DNA from: Rheinheimera sp. EpRS3 | GTDB taxonomy: Bacteria > Pseudomonadota > Gammaproteobacteria > Enterobacterales > Alteromonadaceae | Reading direction: 5' to 3' | DNA: 64,000 bases | Assembly: GCF_001513785.1 (NCBI RefSeq) | Contig: NZ_LNQS01000007.1 | Coordinates: forward strand, 62,001-126,000 | Part shown: positions 27,144-37,214 of the stretch, in pieces | Layout of the letters: every line of letters starts with the position of its first letter | Position numbering within the stretch: the stretch's first letter is position 1 | Position numbers and translations under genes: made by a program | Notes under the pieces: generated by a model | The model's input: the letters and a program-made list of their open reading frames with translations, nothing else | The model's database searches: none | Told to the model about the DNA's origin: nothing

Positions 27144-27643
27144 CGTTAGTGACTCGCATTTTGCAGCCACAACGCAGCCCAACGGGCACCTGCGTGTTCA
27201 GACGTTATCAAACACTAATGGGTGCAGTCTCACGACTGGAATGTCTGAAGAAACCAAATTGTCACTGCGTGGGCTTTTGTGATGGCTTCGCAGTTTATGC
27301 TGTTTTCGTTTTTGGATCTGAAACACACCGCCTTGTGGCGCTGCGTTATAGCAATATCTTTTATGCTCTGGTTGACCGGAACTCATGTTTTGCCGCTATT
27401 GATAACAGATTACGCAACATTATCTCAGGCAAATGGCGTTTGGTTTACGCCGGGGGTATAAAAAACGTTGGTTTTCACCACGATTTCGGTATGATCACTC
27501 CCCCAAGCGCTGCCGCACAAATTCTCTTACGTCACTTTGAGCGCCCTAATTGCCAGTTTTTGGCAGAATTAGCGGGGGGATTATCCCACTAATGCGCAGC
27601 CGATAGCAACTGAAATCTAATATTAGCAGAGTATTCAAAACCC
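27144..27643. other. 500-bp divergent gap between rne and rluC
   Basis: No convincing gene. The open frames here have no homology I recognise and run across both strands. The span suits a long rne 5' untranslated leader, as in E. coli, where rne autoregulates through a structured leader. I did not identify the conserved hairpins. rluC starts directly at the right end, without a clear ribosome site. Confidence 0.5.
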
Positions 27644-28597
27644 ATGAGCGATGAAATCAAGTTACCTGTGCAATTAATTGAAATAGAACCTGATTTTATT
27701 GGTCAGCGCATAGACAATTTTTTACTGGCACGGCTAAAAGGCGTACCAAAAAGTGTTATTTATCGGGTTTTGCGAAAAGGAGAGGTGCGAGTGAACAAAA
27801 AACGCATCAAACCTGAATATAAACTGCAGCAGGATGATGTGGTGCGTATACCACCATTAACCGTTGCCGCTGAAGGCGAACCGGTGTCGGTAAAATTGTC
27901 GATGGTGAAAAACCTCGAACAGCATATTTTATTTGAAGACAACGACCTGATTGTACTTAATAAACCATCTGGCATGGCGGTGCATGGTGGCAGTGGGTTG
28001 CAGTTTGGTGTGATTGAAGCACTGCGGGCACTGCGACCACTGGCGAAACATCTGGAGCTGGTACACCGGCTTGACCGCGATACTTCAGGTTGTTTGCTGA
28101 TTGCAAAAAAGCGCTCGGTGCTGACCCATCTGCACGAACAGCTGCGCAATAAAACCGTAGAAAAAAAATACTGGGCACTGGTCGCTGGCGACTGGGACAA
28201 CAAGGTTCGTAAAGTTACCGAGCCACTGAAAAAGAATACGCTGCAATCTGGTGAACGGGTAGTGCGGGTAGATGAAGCTGAAGGTAAACCTTCAGAAACG
28301 CGGTTTCGTATTTTACAACGTTATCAGCAGGGCACTTTGGTAGAAGCTTTTCCGGTAACCGGCCGTACGCACCAAATTCGCGTGCATACCGCTTGTAAAG
28401 GCCACCCGATCGCTTGTGATGATAAATACGGTGACAACACCTTTACCTCACAGATGCAACAGGTTGGCTTAAACCGCTTGTTTTTACATGCTAAAACCCT
28501 GAGTTTTATCCATCCGATGACCGAAACAACCATGCGGGTAGAAGCGCCGCTGGACCCCAGCCTGGAACAGGCGCTGGCAAAACTGACGAGAAAATAA
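27644..28597 (+). CDS. rluC: 23S rRNA pseudouridine(955/2504/2580) synthase RluC
   Basis: Modifies three uridines in 23S rRNA. The 317-residue protein has an N-terminal S4 domain (IDNFLLARLKGVPKSVIYRVLRKGEVRVNKKRIKPEYKLQQDDVVRIP). The RluA-family catalytic domain includes HRLDRDTSGCLLIAKK, whose Asp is the catalytic residue, and VTGRTHQIRVHTACKGHPI. The position opposite rne is the usual RluC context in gammaproteobacteria, which separates it from RluD. Confidence 0.95.
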   Translation: MSDEIKLPVQLIEIEPDFIGQRIDNFLLARLKGVPKSVIYRVLRKGEVRVNKKRIKPEYKLQQDDVVRIPPLTVAAEGEPVSVKLSMVKNLEQHILFEDNDLIVLNKPSGMAVHGGSGLQFGVIEALRALRPLAKHLELVHRLDRDTSGCLLIAKKRSVLTHLHEQLRNKTVEKKYWALVAGDWDNKVRKVTEPLKKNTLQSGERVVRVDEAEGKPSETRFRILQRYQQGTLVEAFPVTGRTHQIRVHTACKGHPIACDDKYGDNTFTSQMQQVGLNRLFLHAKTLSFIHPMTETTMRVEAPLDPSLEQALAKLTRK

Positions 28598-28601
28598 TTC
28601 A

Positions 28602-29261
28602 ATGCAAAATGCTGTAACAGACAAAGTATCTCTGGTGGTGTTCGATTGGGATGGCACCGTAATGGATTCTATCGGCCGTATCGTGTCGTCAATGCAGGCT
28701 GCTGCAAGGCATTCAGATTTAGTAGTACCCAGTGATTTTGCCGTTAAACAAATTATCGGTCTAAGCCTGGACCCGGCCTTAGATGTGTTATTTCCCGGCG
28801 TAACGGCTGATAAACGTCTGCAGTTATTTACGCATTACCGTGACCATTATGTGATTCACGACACTACACCAACGCCGTTGTTTGATGGTGTAGAACAGGT
28901 GTTGCAACAGTTAAAGGCACAAAATGTGCTGTTAGCCGTGGCTACCGGTAAAGCGCGTAAAGGCTTACAGCGTATGTTCGATGAAACCGGGTTGGCAAAA
29001 TATTTTGATACCAGCCGCTGTGCTGATGAAGCTCAATCGAAGCCGCATCCGGATATGCTGCAGCAAATTTTGCTGGAACTGAATATAAAAGCTGAGCATG
29101 CTATCATGGTGGGTGATACCAGCCATGATATGAAAATGGCTCAGGCGATAGCAATGCCGCGAATTGGTGTAACCCATGGCGTGCATGGCCGCGATGTACT
29201 AAGCCAGTTTGCGCCCAAAGCCATTATCGATACGATACCGGAACTACTGCATGTATTGTAA
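28602..29261 (+). CDS. HAD-IA family phosphatase
   Basis: A 219-residue cytoplasmic hydrolase of the phosphoglycolate-phosphatase-like HAD group. Motif I is FDWDGTVMDS (both Asp of DxD), motif II is AVATGK, and motif III/IV is SKPHPDM plus MVGDTSHDMKMAQ. A helical cap lies between motifs I and II. It begins 4 bases after rluC and is probably cotranscribed, as is common in this group. The substrate is unknown; phosphoglycolate or small sugar phosphates are possible. Confidence 0.88.
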   Translation: MQNAVTDKVSLVVFDWDGTVMDSIGRIVSSMQAAARHSDLVVPSDFAVKQIIGLSLDPALDVLFPGVTADKRLQLFTHYRDHYVIHDTTPTPLFDGVEQVLQQLKAQNVLLAVATGKARKGLQRMFDETGLAKYFDTSRCADEAQSKPHPDMLQQILLELNIKAEHAIMVGDTSHDMKMAQAIAMPRIGVTHGVHGRDVLSQFAPKAIIDTIPELLHVL

Positions 29262-29276
29262 AACCAGATAATGCCG

Positions 29277-29450
29277 GGTGAGTTCGGCTTGCTCTAAGGC
29301 AACCGTTGCAGGCCAGGATGCTGACAAATCCGCAGGGAGCGGATTTGAACAGCTCTGCTGGTCCGTAGGATAAACTTCAAGGATGAAGTTTATAATCGAG
29401 CCCCCATGGATGGGTTCACGGCGTGTTGCTGTGGGCAAACCGAACTCACC
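29277..29450. repeat. Structured repeat R1 with inverted-repeat ends (174 bp)
   Basis: The ends are a perfect 11-bp inverted repeat GGTGAGTTCGG/CCGAACTCACC, extending to 16 matches in 18. Inside are hairpins AAATCCGC/GCGGATTT and AAACTTC/GAAGTTT, and the core CGAGCCCCCATGGATGGG. A relative with the same ends and core but a shorter middle lies at 44300-44399. No open frame is plausible. Confidence 0.75.
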
Positions 29451-29465
29451 TTTACACCGAACTTG

Positions 29466-30065
29466 TCAGCTAAGCAGCACATTAACGCCTTCATTTAACA
29501 GCATCCGGTTTAGCCGGATTAGCGGCAGGCCAATCAGGCTATTGGGGTCATCACCGCTGAGTTTGCTAAACAGGCTAATGCCCAGGCCTTCGCTTTTAAA
29601 GCTGCCGGCACAGTCCAGTGGCTGCTCTTTGTCGATATAAGCGATAATTTCTGCATCGGTTAAAGTGCGAAAGCTAACGTTAAACGGTTCAACAATAATC
29701 TGTACATTGCCGGTTTGTGCATTAACCAGTGCCAGCCCGGTAAGAAAAGTGACGCAGTTGCCGCTAAAACGGCGTAATTGTGTACGCGCGTTTGCTGCGG
29801 TGTGGGGTTTGCCGATAATATCATGATTAAAAACCGCCACCTGATCAGAGCCAATAACCAAACCTGTGCTTAAACCTGCGGCTACAGCCTGTGCCTTGGC
29901 AACGGCTAAACGACGCACCAATTGTTCTGCACTCTCGTTTGCTAACGGCGTTTCGTCAACGTCCGGTTTAGCGGTGTGAAACTGTGGCGTTAACTTCGCC
30001 AACAACTGGCGGCGATAGGTTGAGGTAGAAGCCAGATACAGCGCTGGCAAAGTGGGCTCAGTCAT
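29466..30065 (-). CDS. yceF: Maf-family nucleotide pyrophosphatase YceF
   Basis: Hydrolyses non-canonical or modified nucleoside triphosphates (7-methyl-GTP for E. coli YceF). The 199-residue protein opens with LYLASTSTYRRQLL, the Maf SxSxRRxxLL phosphate-binding motif. It continues with PDVDETP, VIGSDQVAV and GSFKSEGLGISLF. Gene order with the divergent yceD-rpmF-plsX is the same as in E. coli, which supports YceF rather than the paralogue YhdE. Confidence 0.93.
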   Translation of the reverse strand: MTEPTLPALYLASTSTYRRQLLAKLTPQFHTAKPDVDETPLANESAEQLVRRLAVAKAQAVAAGLSTGLVIGSDQVAVFNHDIIGKPHTAANARTQLRRFSGNCVTFLTGLALVNAQTGNVQIIVEPFNVSFRTLTDAEIIAYIDKEQPLDCAGSFKSEGLGISLFSKLSGDDPNSLIGLPLIRLNRMLLNEGVNVLLS

Positions 30066-30194
30066 TGATAAATAGCCTTTTTATGCAGAATGTGCGGCAC
30101 TATAATCAGAATGATAAAAATGCGCGAGAAAAACCATAAATATCTGCCAGATCCCTTTGACAGCAATGGGGCGCTTCTATATGATGCGCGCCTT

Positions 30195-30722
30195 ATGCAA
30201 AAAGTAAAAATACCCGTTACTATAGATCCGGTTAAAGCAGCGCAAAAGCGCTCTGATTACGAAGGCTTCGTGCCACTAGTAAATTTAACCCGGTTAACAC
30301 AAAGCTTGCTTAATCCGCAGGGCGAGGTAACGGTACGAGTTGAATGCGGTACTGACCAGCAAGGCCTGACTGTAATACAGGGTGGCGCTTCTTGCGAAGT
30401 GAGTGTAACCTGCGAACGTTGTGGTGAAGCCATGATGGTGTCGCTGGACTGCAATTTTGCATACACTCCGGTTAAGCCGGGTGATGACAGTGCTTTGGAG
30501 TTAATTCCTGAGCGTTACGACGTGATCGAGAAAGACGAACACGGCGAAATAAATTTACGACAGTTAGTGGAAGATGAGTTGATTCTGGCTCTGCCACTGT
30601 TCCCGATGCACGACGAAGCGGTTTGCGCCGTTAGTGCGGCATCGATGAGCTTTGGCGATATAGGTCCGGAACCGGAAAAACCCAATCCTTTTGCTGTACT
30701 GGCAGAATTAAAGAAAAAGTGA
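30195..30722 (+). CDS. yceD: YceD/DUF177 large-subunit rRNA accumulation protein
   Basis: A 175-residue protein starting at the ATG that gives [25 protein letters not shown], the conserved start of the family; an upstream in-frame ATG at 30090 would add 35 non-conserved residues. It has the Cys pair CERCGEAM, a C-terminal [19 protein letters not shown], and the terminal [14 protein letters not shown]. It is needed for normal 23S rRNA levels in some bacteria and plants. It forms an operon with rpmF, 16 bases downstream. Confidence 0.93.
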   Translation: MQKVKIPVTIDPVKAAQKRSDYEGFVPLVNLTRLTQSLLNPQGEVTVRVECGTDQQGLTVIQGGASCEVSVTCERCGEAMMVSLDCNFAYTPVKPGDDSALELIPERYDVIEKDEHGEINLRQLVEDELILALPLFPMHDEAVCAVSAASMSFGDIGPEPEKPNPFAVLAELKKK

Positions 30723-30738
30723 GTTTAGGAGAAATACC

Positions 30739-30903
30739 ATGGCTGTTCAGCAAAACAAAAAATCACGTGCACGTCGCGATATGCGTCGCTCACACGATGC
30801 ATTAACTGGCCCAACGCTGTCAGTTGATTCTACTACCGGTGAAACGCATCGTCGTCACCACATTACTGCCGATGGTTACTACAAAGGCCGTAAAGTAAAA
30901 TAA
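30739..30903 (+). CDS. rpmF: 50S ribosomal protein L32
   Basis: A 54-residue basic protein, [25 protein letters not shown] and on to [10 protein letters not shown], matching L32 in length and sequence. TAGGAGA lies about 8 bases before the ATG. It sits between yceD and plsX, the standard order. Confidence 0.97.
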   Translation: MAVQQNKKSRARRDMRRSHDALTGPTLSVDSTTGETHRRHHITADGYYKGRKVK

Positions 30904-30909
30904 GTCTGG

Positions 30910-31950
30910 GTGCACCTGGTGCAGCCAACTAAGCTGACACTTGCATTAGACATGATGGGGGGCGATCACGGCCCCCATTCTACCATTCCTGCCGCGCTGG
31001 CAGCGATTTGTGAGTTCCCGGAACTAAATCTCGTTTTATGTGGTGATGAAGCCATGCTCACTGAGCAACTAAAGTTGCACGGTGTATTTCCTCATCCTCA
31101 GCTTCATATCCGTCACAGTACTCAAATCGTTTCCATGGCTGATAAGCCTTCCGTTGCGCTACGCTCAAAACGCGACTCGTCTATGCGGGTGGCGCTTGAT
31201 TTGGTTGATAAAGGTGAGGTTCAGGCCTGTGTCAGTGCCGGTAATACCGGCGCATTAATTGCTATGGCGCATTTTGTGCTGAAAATGCTCAACGGTGTAG
31301 ACCGCCCGGCATTGATCAGTGCATTGCCTGCAGTTGAGGGGCACCCTATTTATATGCTGGATTTAGGCGCTACAGTAAACTGTGATGCCGATACCTTATT
31401 TCAGTTTGCCGTAATGGGCGCGGTGATGGCTGAAGAAGTGATCGGTATCAGCCAGCCTAAAGTTGCGTTACTGAATATGGGCGAAGAAGAAATTAAAGGT
31501 TCAGATCAGATAAAGCGCGCGTCTATGCTGTTGTCTGACTGTAACGATATTAATTACATCGGCTATATCGAAGGTAATGATATTTTTACCGGCAAAGCGG
31601 ATGTTATTGTCTGTGACGGTTTTGTCGGTAATGTCGCGCTTAAAACCTGTGAAGGCGTAGCTAAACTTATTTTGCGCCGCTTCGAGTCCAGCATTAAAGA
31701 CAGGGTAACTGCGCAATTATTCGGCTGGTTAATCAAACCTTTTATAAAAAACCTTTATCAGGGCGTGAACCCCGACCACTATAATGGTGCAAGTCTGATA
31801 GGATTGCGCGGAATTGTAGTGAAAAGTCATGGAAATGCGACTAAAGATGCATTTCTCAGTGCCATCCGGCAAGCGGTGCGTGAGGTTGAACGCCAGGTGC
31901 CCGCAAAAATTAAAGACCGGTTGGAACACGTATTAATTGATAAAGCGTAG
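30910..31950 (+). CDS. plsX: Phosphate acyltransferase PlsX
   Basis: Makes acyl-phosphate from acyl-ACP for phospholipid synthesis. The 346-residue protein starts at GTG, 6 bases after rpmF; a second in-frame GTG at 30919 is possible. It has [44 protein letters not shown] and [17 protein letters not shown], all hallmark PlsX segments. It links the ribosomal gene to the fatty acid cluster that follows. Confidence 0.96.
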   Translation: MHLVQPTKLTLALDMMGGDHGPHSTIPAALAAICEFPELNLVLCGDEAMLTEQLKLHGVFPHPQLHIRHSTQIVSMADKPSVALRSKRDSSMRVALDLVDKGEVQACVSAGNTGALIAMAHFVLKMLNGVDRPALISALPAVEGHPIYMLDLGATVNCDADTLFQFAVMGAVMAEEVIGISQPKVALLNMGEEEIKGSDQIKRASMLLSDCNDINYIGYIEGNDIFTGKADVIVCDGFVGNVALKTCEGVAKLILRRFESSIKDRVTAQLFGWLIKPFIKNLYQGVNPDHYNGASLIGLRGIVVKSHGNATKDAFLSAIRQAVREVERQVPAKIKDRLEHVLIDKA

Positions 31951-31956
31951 GTCCTC

Positions 31957-32916
31957 ATGTATTCACGCATTATAGGTACCGGGAGCTATTTCCCGTCGCA
32001 GGTTCGCAGTAACGCTGATCTGGAATCAATGGTAGAAACTACCGACGAATGGATTATTGAACGCACCGGGATCAGAGAGCGCCGTATTATCGGTGACAAC
32101 GAAACCGTGGCAACGATGGGCGCCCAGGCGGCATTAAAAGCCATCGAAGCGGCCGATATTGATAAAAACAGCATAGATATGATCATCTGTGCTACCACTA
32201 GCGCATCACGCGCCTTACCCAGTTCTGCTTGTGAAATTCAGCGCGAGCTGGAAATTCCTGCTATTCCTGCCTTTGATATCGCCGCCGCCTGTGCTGGCTT
32301 CTGCTATGGCCTGAGCGTAGCAGATCAGTACATTAAAAGCGGTATTGCCAAACGCATTCTGGTGATTGGCTCAGATTGTTTATCGCGTTTAATATCACCG
32401 GAAGACAGAAGCATGGTGATCCTGTTCGGTGATGCCGCTGGTGCGGTGATACTGGAAGCGTCAGAGCAACCGGGTATTTTATCTACCCATATTCATGCTG
32501 ATGGCAAATATTCAGAACTGCTGTATGTCGATAACCCTATTCGCGGTGATGAGCAATCGGTGCACCAGTCCTGGGGTTCAATGAAAGGCAACGACGTATT
32601 TAAAGTTGCGGTGACCAAACTCTCTGAAGTCGTAGAACAAACACTGGCTGCAAATAATCTGGATAAATCGCAGATTGACTGGCTGGTGCCGCATCAGGCT
32701 AACCTGCGTATTATTTCGGCCGTAGCGCGTAAACTTGATATGTCGATGGAGCAGGTTGTTATTAACCTTGATCGTTACGGCAATACCTCAGCAGCTACTG
32801 TACCGACCGCATTGGATGAAGCCATCCGTGACGGTCGTATTCAGCGGGGGCAAACCTTATTACTGGAAGCTTTTGGTGGCGGTTTCGCCTGGGCTTCGGC
32901 GCTGGTGCGTTACTAA
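31957..32916 (+). CDS. fabH: Beta-ketoacyl-ACP synthase III
   Basis: Starts fatty acid chains by condensing acetyl-CoA with malonyl-ACP. The 319 residues include the active-site Cys112 in [11 protein letters not shown], His in [10 protein letters not shown], and Asn in [11 protein letters not shown], the Cys-His-Asn triad. It starts 7 bases after plsX in the same operon, with length as in E. coli FabH. Confidence 0.97.
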   Translation: MYSRIIGTGSYFPSQVRSNADLESMVETTDEWIIERTGIRERRIIGDNETVATMGAQAALKAIEAADIDKNSIDMIICATTSASRALPSSACEIQRELEIPAIPAFDIAAACAGFCYGLSVADQYIKSGIAKRILVIGSDCLSRLISPEDRSMVILFGDAAGAVILEASEQPGILSTHIHADGKYSELLYVDNPIRGDEQSVHQSWGSMKGNDVFKVAVTKLSEVVEQTLAANNLDKSQIDWLVPHQANLRIISAVARKLDMSMEQVVINLDRYGNTSAATVPTALDEAIRDGRIQRGQTLLLEAFGGGFAWASALVRY

Positions 32917-32952
32917 ACTACAGCAGTATAATTATTTTTTGCAGGACTGAAC

Positions 32953-33888
32953 ATGACAACAAAACTTGCAATCGTATTTCCGGGGCAGGGCTCGCAAAGT
33001 GTTGGTATGCTGAGCGAATTGCATCAGCAATATGATGTGGTAAAAAACACCTTTGCTGAAGCATCTGCGGCACTGGGTTATGACTTATGGGCGTTGGTAG
33101 CCAATGGCCCGGAAGCCGATCTGAACGAAACACACCGTACTCAACCAGCCTTGTTAACCGCCTCGGTTGCGGTATGGCGTTTATGGCAGCAGCAAGGTGG
33201 TGCGCAACCTGCTTATTTTGCCGGTCACTCTCTGGGTGAATACTCCGCCCTGGTCTGTGCTGGTGTACTATCTTTGGCCGATGCGGTAAAGCTGGTAGAA
33301 AAACGCGGTAATTATATGCAGCTGGCGGTGCCGGCCGGTGTTGGCGCTATGTCAGCCATTATCGGTTTGGACGATGCCGCTATTGCCACCGCGTGCGAGC
33401 AAGCGGCACAAGGCGAAGTCGTGTCACCGGTTAATTATAATTCTCCCGGCCAGGTGGTTATTGCAGGCCATAAAGCTGCCGTTGAGCGGGCAGGTGAGCT
33501 GTGTAAAGCAGCCGGTGCCAAGCGCGCGTTACCTTTACCGGTAAGCGTGCCATCTCACTGCGCTTTAATGCGCCCGGCAGCAGAAAAATTAGCCACAGAT
33601 TTAACGGCACTTAATTTTAACGATGCTGTCATACCGGTGGTGAATAATGTCGATGTTGCTATTGCTGCCAACGCCACCGCAGTAAAAGACGCTTTGGTAC
33701 GGCAGTTACACAGCCCGGTGCGCTGGACCGAAACCATCGAATGGCTTGCTGCGCAAGGTGTTACTGATGTGTTGGAACTGGGTGCAGGTAAAGTATTAAG
33801 CGGCCTGATTAAACGTATTGACAAGAATTTGGCTGTAGCTTCGGTTGGCGATATCGCCTCACTACAGGCCGCGCTGGCTGCAGAATAA
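32953..33888 (+). CDS. fabD: Malonyl-CoA:ACP transacylase
   Basis: Loads malonyl groups onto ACP. The 311-residue protein has the N-terminal FPGQGSQSVGML, the nucleophile Ser93 in GHSLGEY, and the late SVPSHCALM with the catalytic His. Length and operon position (fabH-fabD-fabG) are standard. Confidence 0.97.
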   Translation: MTTKLAIVFPGQGSQSVGMLSELHQQYDVVKNTFAEASAALGYDLWALVANGPEADLNETHRTQPALLTASVAVWRLWQQQGGAQPAYFAGHSLGEYSALVCAGVLSLADAVKLVEKRGNYMQLAVPAGVGAMSAIIGLDDAAIATACEQAAQGEVVSPVNYNSPGQVVIAGHKAAVERAGELCKAAGAKRALPLPVSVPSHCALMRPAAEKLATDLTALNFNDAVIPVVNNVDVAIAANATAVKDALVRQLHSPVRWTETIEWLAAQGVTDVLELGAGKVLSGLIKRIDKNLAVASVGDIASLQAALAAE

Positions 33889-33897
33889 GGATTGAGC

Positions 33898-34644
33898 ATG
33901 ACAAGTTTTATTTCACTGGAAGGTAAAGTGGCATTGGTTACCGGCGCCAGCCGTGGTATTGGCCGCGCTATTGCCGAGCAATTAGCGGCATTGGGTGCCA
34001 AAGTTGTCGGCACAGCTACCTCTGAAAAAGGTGCTGCAGATATCAGTGGTTATTTAGGTGACAAAGGCTGCGGACTGGTGTTAAATGTGGCCGACACCAC
34101 ATCAATTGAACAATGTTTAGAACAAATTAAAAACCAGTTTGGAGATATTGATATTCTGGTTAATAATGCCGGCATTACACGCGATAACTTGCTGATGCGC
34201 ATGAAAGATGAAGAGTGGTTTGACATTATGCAAACCAACCTGACATCGGTGTACCGCTTAAGTAAAGCCGTTATGCGCACTATGATGAAAAAACGCTTTG
34301 GTCGTATTATCAGCATAGGGTCGGTAGTGGGCTCTATGGGTAACGCAGGCCAGACAAATTATGCAGCAGCGAAAGCCGGTGTGTTAGGTTTTACTAAATC
34401 ACTGGCACGCGAAGTAGCATCACGCGGTATTACTGTTAATGCTATTGCGCCGGGTTTTATTGATACTGATATGACCAAAGAGCTGTCGGATGAACAAAAA
34501 CAAGCTATTTTTGCTCAGGTACCGGCTAATCGTTTAGGCCAGCCGGACGAAATTGCTGCCACCGTAGCATTTTTGGCATCAAATCAGGCTGCCTACATTA
34601 CCGGTGAAACAATTCACGTTAACGGCGGTATGTATATGGTGTAA
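33898..34644 (+). CDS. fabG: 3-oxoacyl-ACP reductase
   Basis: Reduces 3-ketoacyl-ACP with NADPH. The ATG at 33898 is chosen (248 residues) over a TTG two codons upstream, with AAGGA about 9 bases before it. The short-chain dehydrogenase signatures are GASRGIG (cofactor), NNAG, and the catalytic Ser...Tyr-x3-Lys in SIGSVVGSMGNAGQTNYAAAKAG. It ends with ITGETIHVNGGMYMV. Confidence 0.97.
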   Translation: MTSFISLEGKVALVTGASRGIGRAIAEQLAALGAKVVGTATSEKGAADISGYLGDKGCGLVLNVADTTSIEQCLEQIKNQFGDIDILVNNAGITRDNLLMRMKDEEWFDIMQTNLTSVYRLSKAVMRTMMKKRFGRIISIGSVVGSMGNAGQTNYAAAKAGVLGFTKSLAREVASRGITVNAIAPGFIDTDMTKELSDEQKQAIFAQVPANRLGQPDEIAATVAFLASNQAAYITGETIHVNGGMYMV

Positions 34645-34780
34645 GCCGGGGTTTAAAAGCAGGTTTGACCAGCGTAAAATGCTAGTCGCATCACTTGCAA
34701 CCCAATAAGCTTACGCATAAACTAGCGCCACACAAAATTGCACGAACTGTTGCGATTTATATGAGAAAAAGGAAGAAAAG

Positions 34781-35017
34781 ATGAGCAACATCGAAGAACG
34801 CGTTAAGAAAATCATTATTGAACAGCTGGGCGTTAAAGAAGACGAAGTGAAACACGAAGCTTCTTTTGTTGACGATCTGGGCGCAGACTCACTGGATACT
34901 GTTGAGCTGGTTATGGCGCTGGAAGAAGAGTTCGATACTGAGATTCCAGACGAAGAAGCTGAGAAAATCACGACTGTTCAGTCTGCTATTGATTACATCA
35001 AAGCACACGCTGAGTAA
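34781..35017 (+). CDS. acpP: Acyl carrier protein
   Basis: A 78-residue acidic carrier. The phosphopantetheine attachment site is Ser37 in [26 protein letters not shown] lies about 9 bases before the ATG. The 136-bp gap after fabG probably contains its own promoter, in line with its high expression. Confidence 0.98.
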   Translation: MSNIEERVKKIIIEQLGVKEDEVKHEASFVDDLGADSLDTVELVMALEEEFDTEIPDEEAEKITTVQSAIDYIKAHAE

Positions 35018-35032
35018 GTTATCAGCTTACAG

Positions 35033-35063
35033 AACGGGTAGCTAAGCTACCCGTTTTCGTTTT
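35033..35063 (+). terminator. Terminator between acpP and fabF
   Basis: A 10-bp stem AACGGGTAGC/GCTACCCGTT with loop TAA, followed by TTCGTTTT. It would let acpP be made in excess over fabF. Confidence 0.82.
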
Positions 35064-35097
35064 AAGATCGATGAAAATTTCCATGGCGGAGGGTTTT

Positions 35098-36336
35098 GTG
35101 GCAAAACGTCGTGTGGTTGTTACCGGTTTAGGCATGCTTACGCCGCTGGGTAATGATGTTGCCTCAAGCTGGCAAGGCTTACAGCAAGGTAAAAGTGGCA
35201 TATCGCTGATCGAGCATTTCGACACCAGTGCTTACACCACCAAATTTGCTGGTTTGGTAAAAAACTTTGATGTAGAACCGTTTTTTTCAGCTAAAGATGC
35301 GAAAAAAATGGATCTGTTTATTCAGTATGGTGTGGCTGCCGGTATTCAGGCATTTCGTGACTCCGGCATCGAAATTACTGAGCACAATGCGCCGCGTATT
35401 GGGGCGGCAATTGGCTCAGGTATTGGTGGTTTGGGTTTAATTGAAGAAAACCACACTAAACTGATTAATAGTGGCCCTAAACGGTTATCGCCGTTTTTTG
35501 TGCCATCTACCATTATTAATATGATTGCTGGTCAGCTATCCATTTTACTTGGGTTGCAAGGGCCGAATATCAGTATTGTTACTGCCTGTACTACAGGTGT
35601 ACACAACATTGGCCATGCGGCACGGATGATAGTGTACGGTGATGCGGATGTAATGATAGCCGGTGGTGCTGAAAAAGCCTCTACGCCTTTGGGCATGGGT
35701 GGTTTTGGTGCTGCAAGGGCATTATCTACCCGTAATGAGGCACCAGAGCAAGCCAGCCGCCCCTGGGACAAAGGCCGTGATGGTTTTGTGCTGGGTGATG
35801 GTGCCGGTGTTATGGTGTTGGAAGAATATGAACACGCCAAGGCGCGTGGCGCTAAAATCTATGCTGAGCTGGTAGGTTTTGGTATGAGCGGTGACGCTTA
35901 CCATATGACTTCGCCACCAGAGAACGGTGCCGGTGCAGCCTTAGCGATGAAAAATGCGCTAAAAGATGCACAGGTAAGCTCAGAGCAGGTTGCCTACATT
36001 AATGCGCATGGTACCTCAACACCAGCCGGTGATATTGCTGAAACCAGAGCAATTAAATCGGTATTTACTAATAATCTGGATAAACTGATGGTTAGCTCAT
36101 CCAAGTCGATGATTGGCCATCTATTGGGTGCTGCTGGTTCGGTAGAATCTATTATTACCGTGCTGTCGCTGCAGGATCAACTGGTTACACCGACCATTAA
36201 TCTGGATAACCCGGATGATGGTTGTGATCTGGATTATGTGCCTCACGAAGCACGCCAGGTATCAATGGAATATGCCTTGTGTAATTCGTTCGGTTTTGGT
36301 GGAACTAACGGCTCTATACTGTTTAAACGTGTATAA
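35098..36336 (+). CDS. fabF: Beta-ketoacyl-ACP synthase II
   Basis: Elongates acyl-ACP. The GTG at 35098, with GGAGGG 4 bases upstream, gives [18 protein letters not shown], the normal start; the ATG at 35071 would add nine residues covering the ribosome site. About 412 residues. The active-site Cys is in [14 protein letters not shown], and the two His residues are in [11 protein letters not shown] and [11 protein letters not shown]. It is the last gene of the fab cluster, followed by a terminator. Confidence 0.96.
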   Translation: MAKRRVVVTGLGMLTPLGNDVASSWQGLQQGKSGISLIEHFDTSAYTTKFAGLVKNFDVEPFFSAKDAKKMDLFIQYGVAAGIQAFRDSGIEITEHNAPRIGAAIGSGIGGLGLIEENHTKLINSGPKRLSPFFVPSTIINMIAGQLSILLGLQGPNISIVTACTTGVHNIGHAARMIVYGDADVMIAGGAEKASTPLGMGGFGAARALSTRNEAPEQASRPWDKGRDGFVLGDGAGVMVLEEYEHAKARGAKIYAELVGFGMSGDAYHMTSPPENGAGAALAMKNALKDAQVSSEQVAYINAHGTSTPAGDIAETRAIKSVFTNNLDKLMVSSSKSMIGHLLGAAGSVESIITVLSLQDQLVTPTINLDNPDDGCDLDYVPHEARQVSMEYALCNSFGFGGTNGSILFKRV

Positions 36337-36376
36337 TCTGCTGTTTTAACACACATAATCTGCCGTGTTAATGATG

Positions 36377-36406
36377 AAGGCTGCCATAGTGCAGCCTTTG
36401 TTTTAT
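36377..36406 (+). terminator. Terminator after fabF
   Basis: An 8-bp stem AAGGCTGC/GCAGCCTT with a 6-base loop, followed by TGTTTTAT. Confidence 0.8.
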
Positions 36407-36455
36407 CTGCATTTTAAGGCATACTGCCGCTAGTTTGACTTTTCCGGTAGCGGCC

Positions 36456-37214
36456 ATGCAAACCCTTATCAGTGCCAGAGATCGCAGTTTTAATTATGGC
36501 GATGGTATTTTTACTACTATGCAGGTACGCGGTGGCAGTATACAGCTGTGGCCTTTGCATTTGCAGCGCTTGCAGCGTTCTGCAGCACAGTTGGGGTTTG
36601 GCGCAATTGACTGGCAAAGTGTACAGCAACAAGCGCAAGCCGCAATAACAGCACCAGAGCAGGTCATTAAGATATTGATTTCGCGTGGTGAAGGTGGCCG
36701 CGGTTATGCTACAGCAGAGGTCGCAGCACCAGGCATTTATATTTCTGTTAGCGCCATGCCGGATTACCGCCTTGCACAACAGCAAGGCATCAGTTTAGGC
36801 ATGGCGACATTAAAGCTGGCAGTACAGCCGCTGTTGGCCGGGCTTAAGCATAATAACCGGCTGGAACAGGTGTTGCTAAAGCAAGAGCTGGCAAGCATGG
36901 ATGTGGATGATGTCCTGGTGCTGGATCAGCAGGGTTTTATTACTGAAGTCAGTGCCGCCAATGTGTTTTTACATCGCAACGGCGTCTGGCATACACCAGA
37001 GCTGCGGCGTGCCGGAGTGGCAGGCGTGATGCGCCAGCATATTTTGCAGCAGGCAGATATCGCCCTGATTAACTGGAGTATTACTGAACTTGCGTCGGTT
37101 GACGCTATTTTCATTTGTAATGCTTTAATGGGTATAGTGCCGGTACGCAGTATAGAAGGCAGAGCTTTATCTGTCAGTAAGGTACAACAGTTTTCAAAGC
37201 AGGTACTATGTTAA
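36456..37214 (+). CDS. pabC: Aminodeoxychorismate lyase
   Basis: A PLP enzyme that releases 4-aminobenzoate for folate. The ATG at 36456 gives MQTLISARDRSFNYGDGIFTTM, the family start (252 residues); a TTG seven codons upstream is less likely. The PLP lysine is in LAGLKHNNRLEQVLL, and FITEVSAANVF matches the class IV aminotransferase fold. Its last bases overlap the mltG start, so the two are coupled. Confidence 0.94.
   Translation: MQTLISARDRSFNYGDGIFTTMQVRGGSIQLWPLHLQRLQRSAAQLGFGAIDWQSVQQQAQAAITAPEQVIKILISRGEGGRGYATAEVAAPGIYISVSAMPDYRLAQQQGISLGMATLKLAVQPLLAGLKHNNRLEQVLLKQELASMDVDDVLVLDQQGFITEVSAANVFLHRNGVWHTPELRRAGVAGVMRQHILQQADIALINWSITELASVDAIFICNALMGIVPVRSIEGRALSVSKVQQFSKQVLC

Noticed and set aside
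27149-27592. 147-residue plus-strand frame in the rne-rluC gap
   Set aside because: Begins inside the rne start region, has no ribosome site and no recognisable features; overlaps another frame in the same gap.
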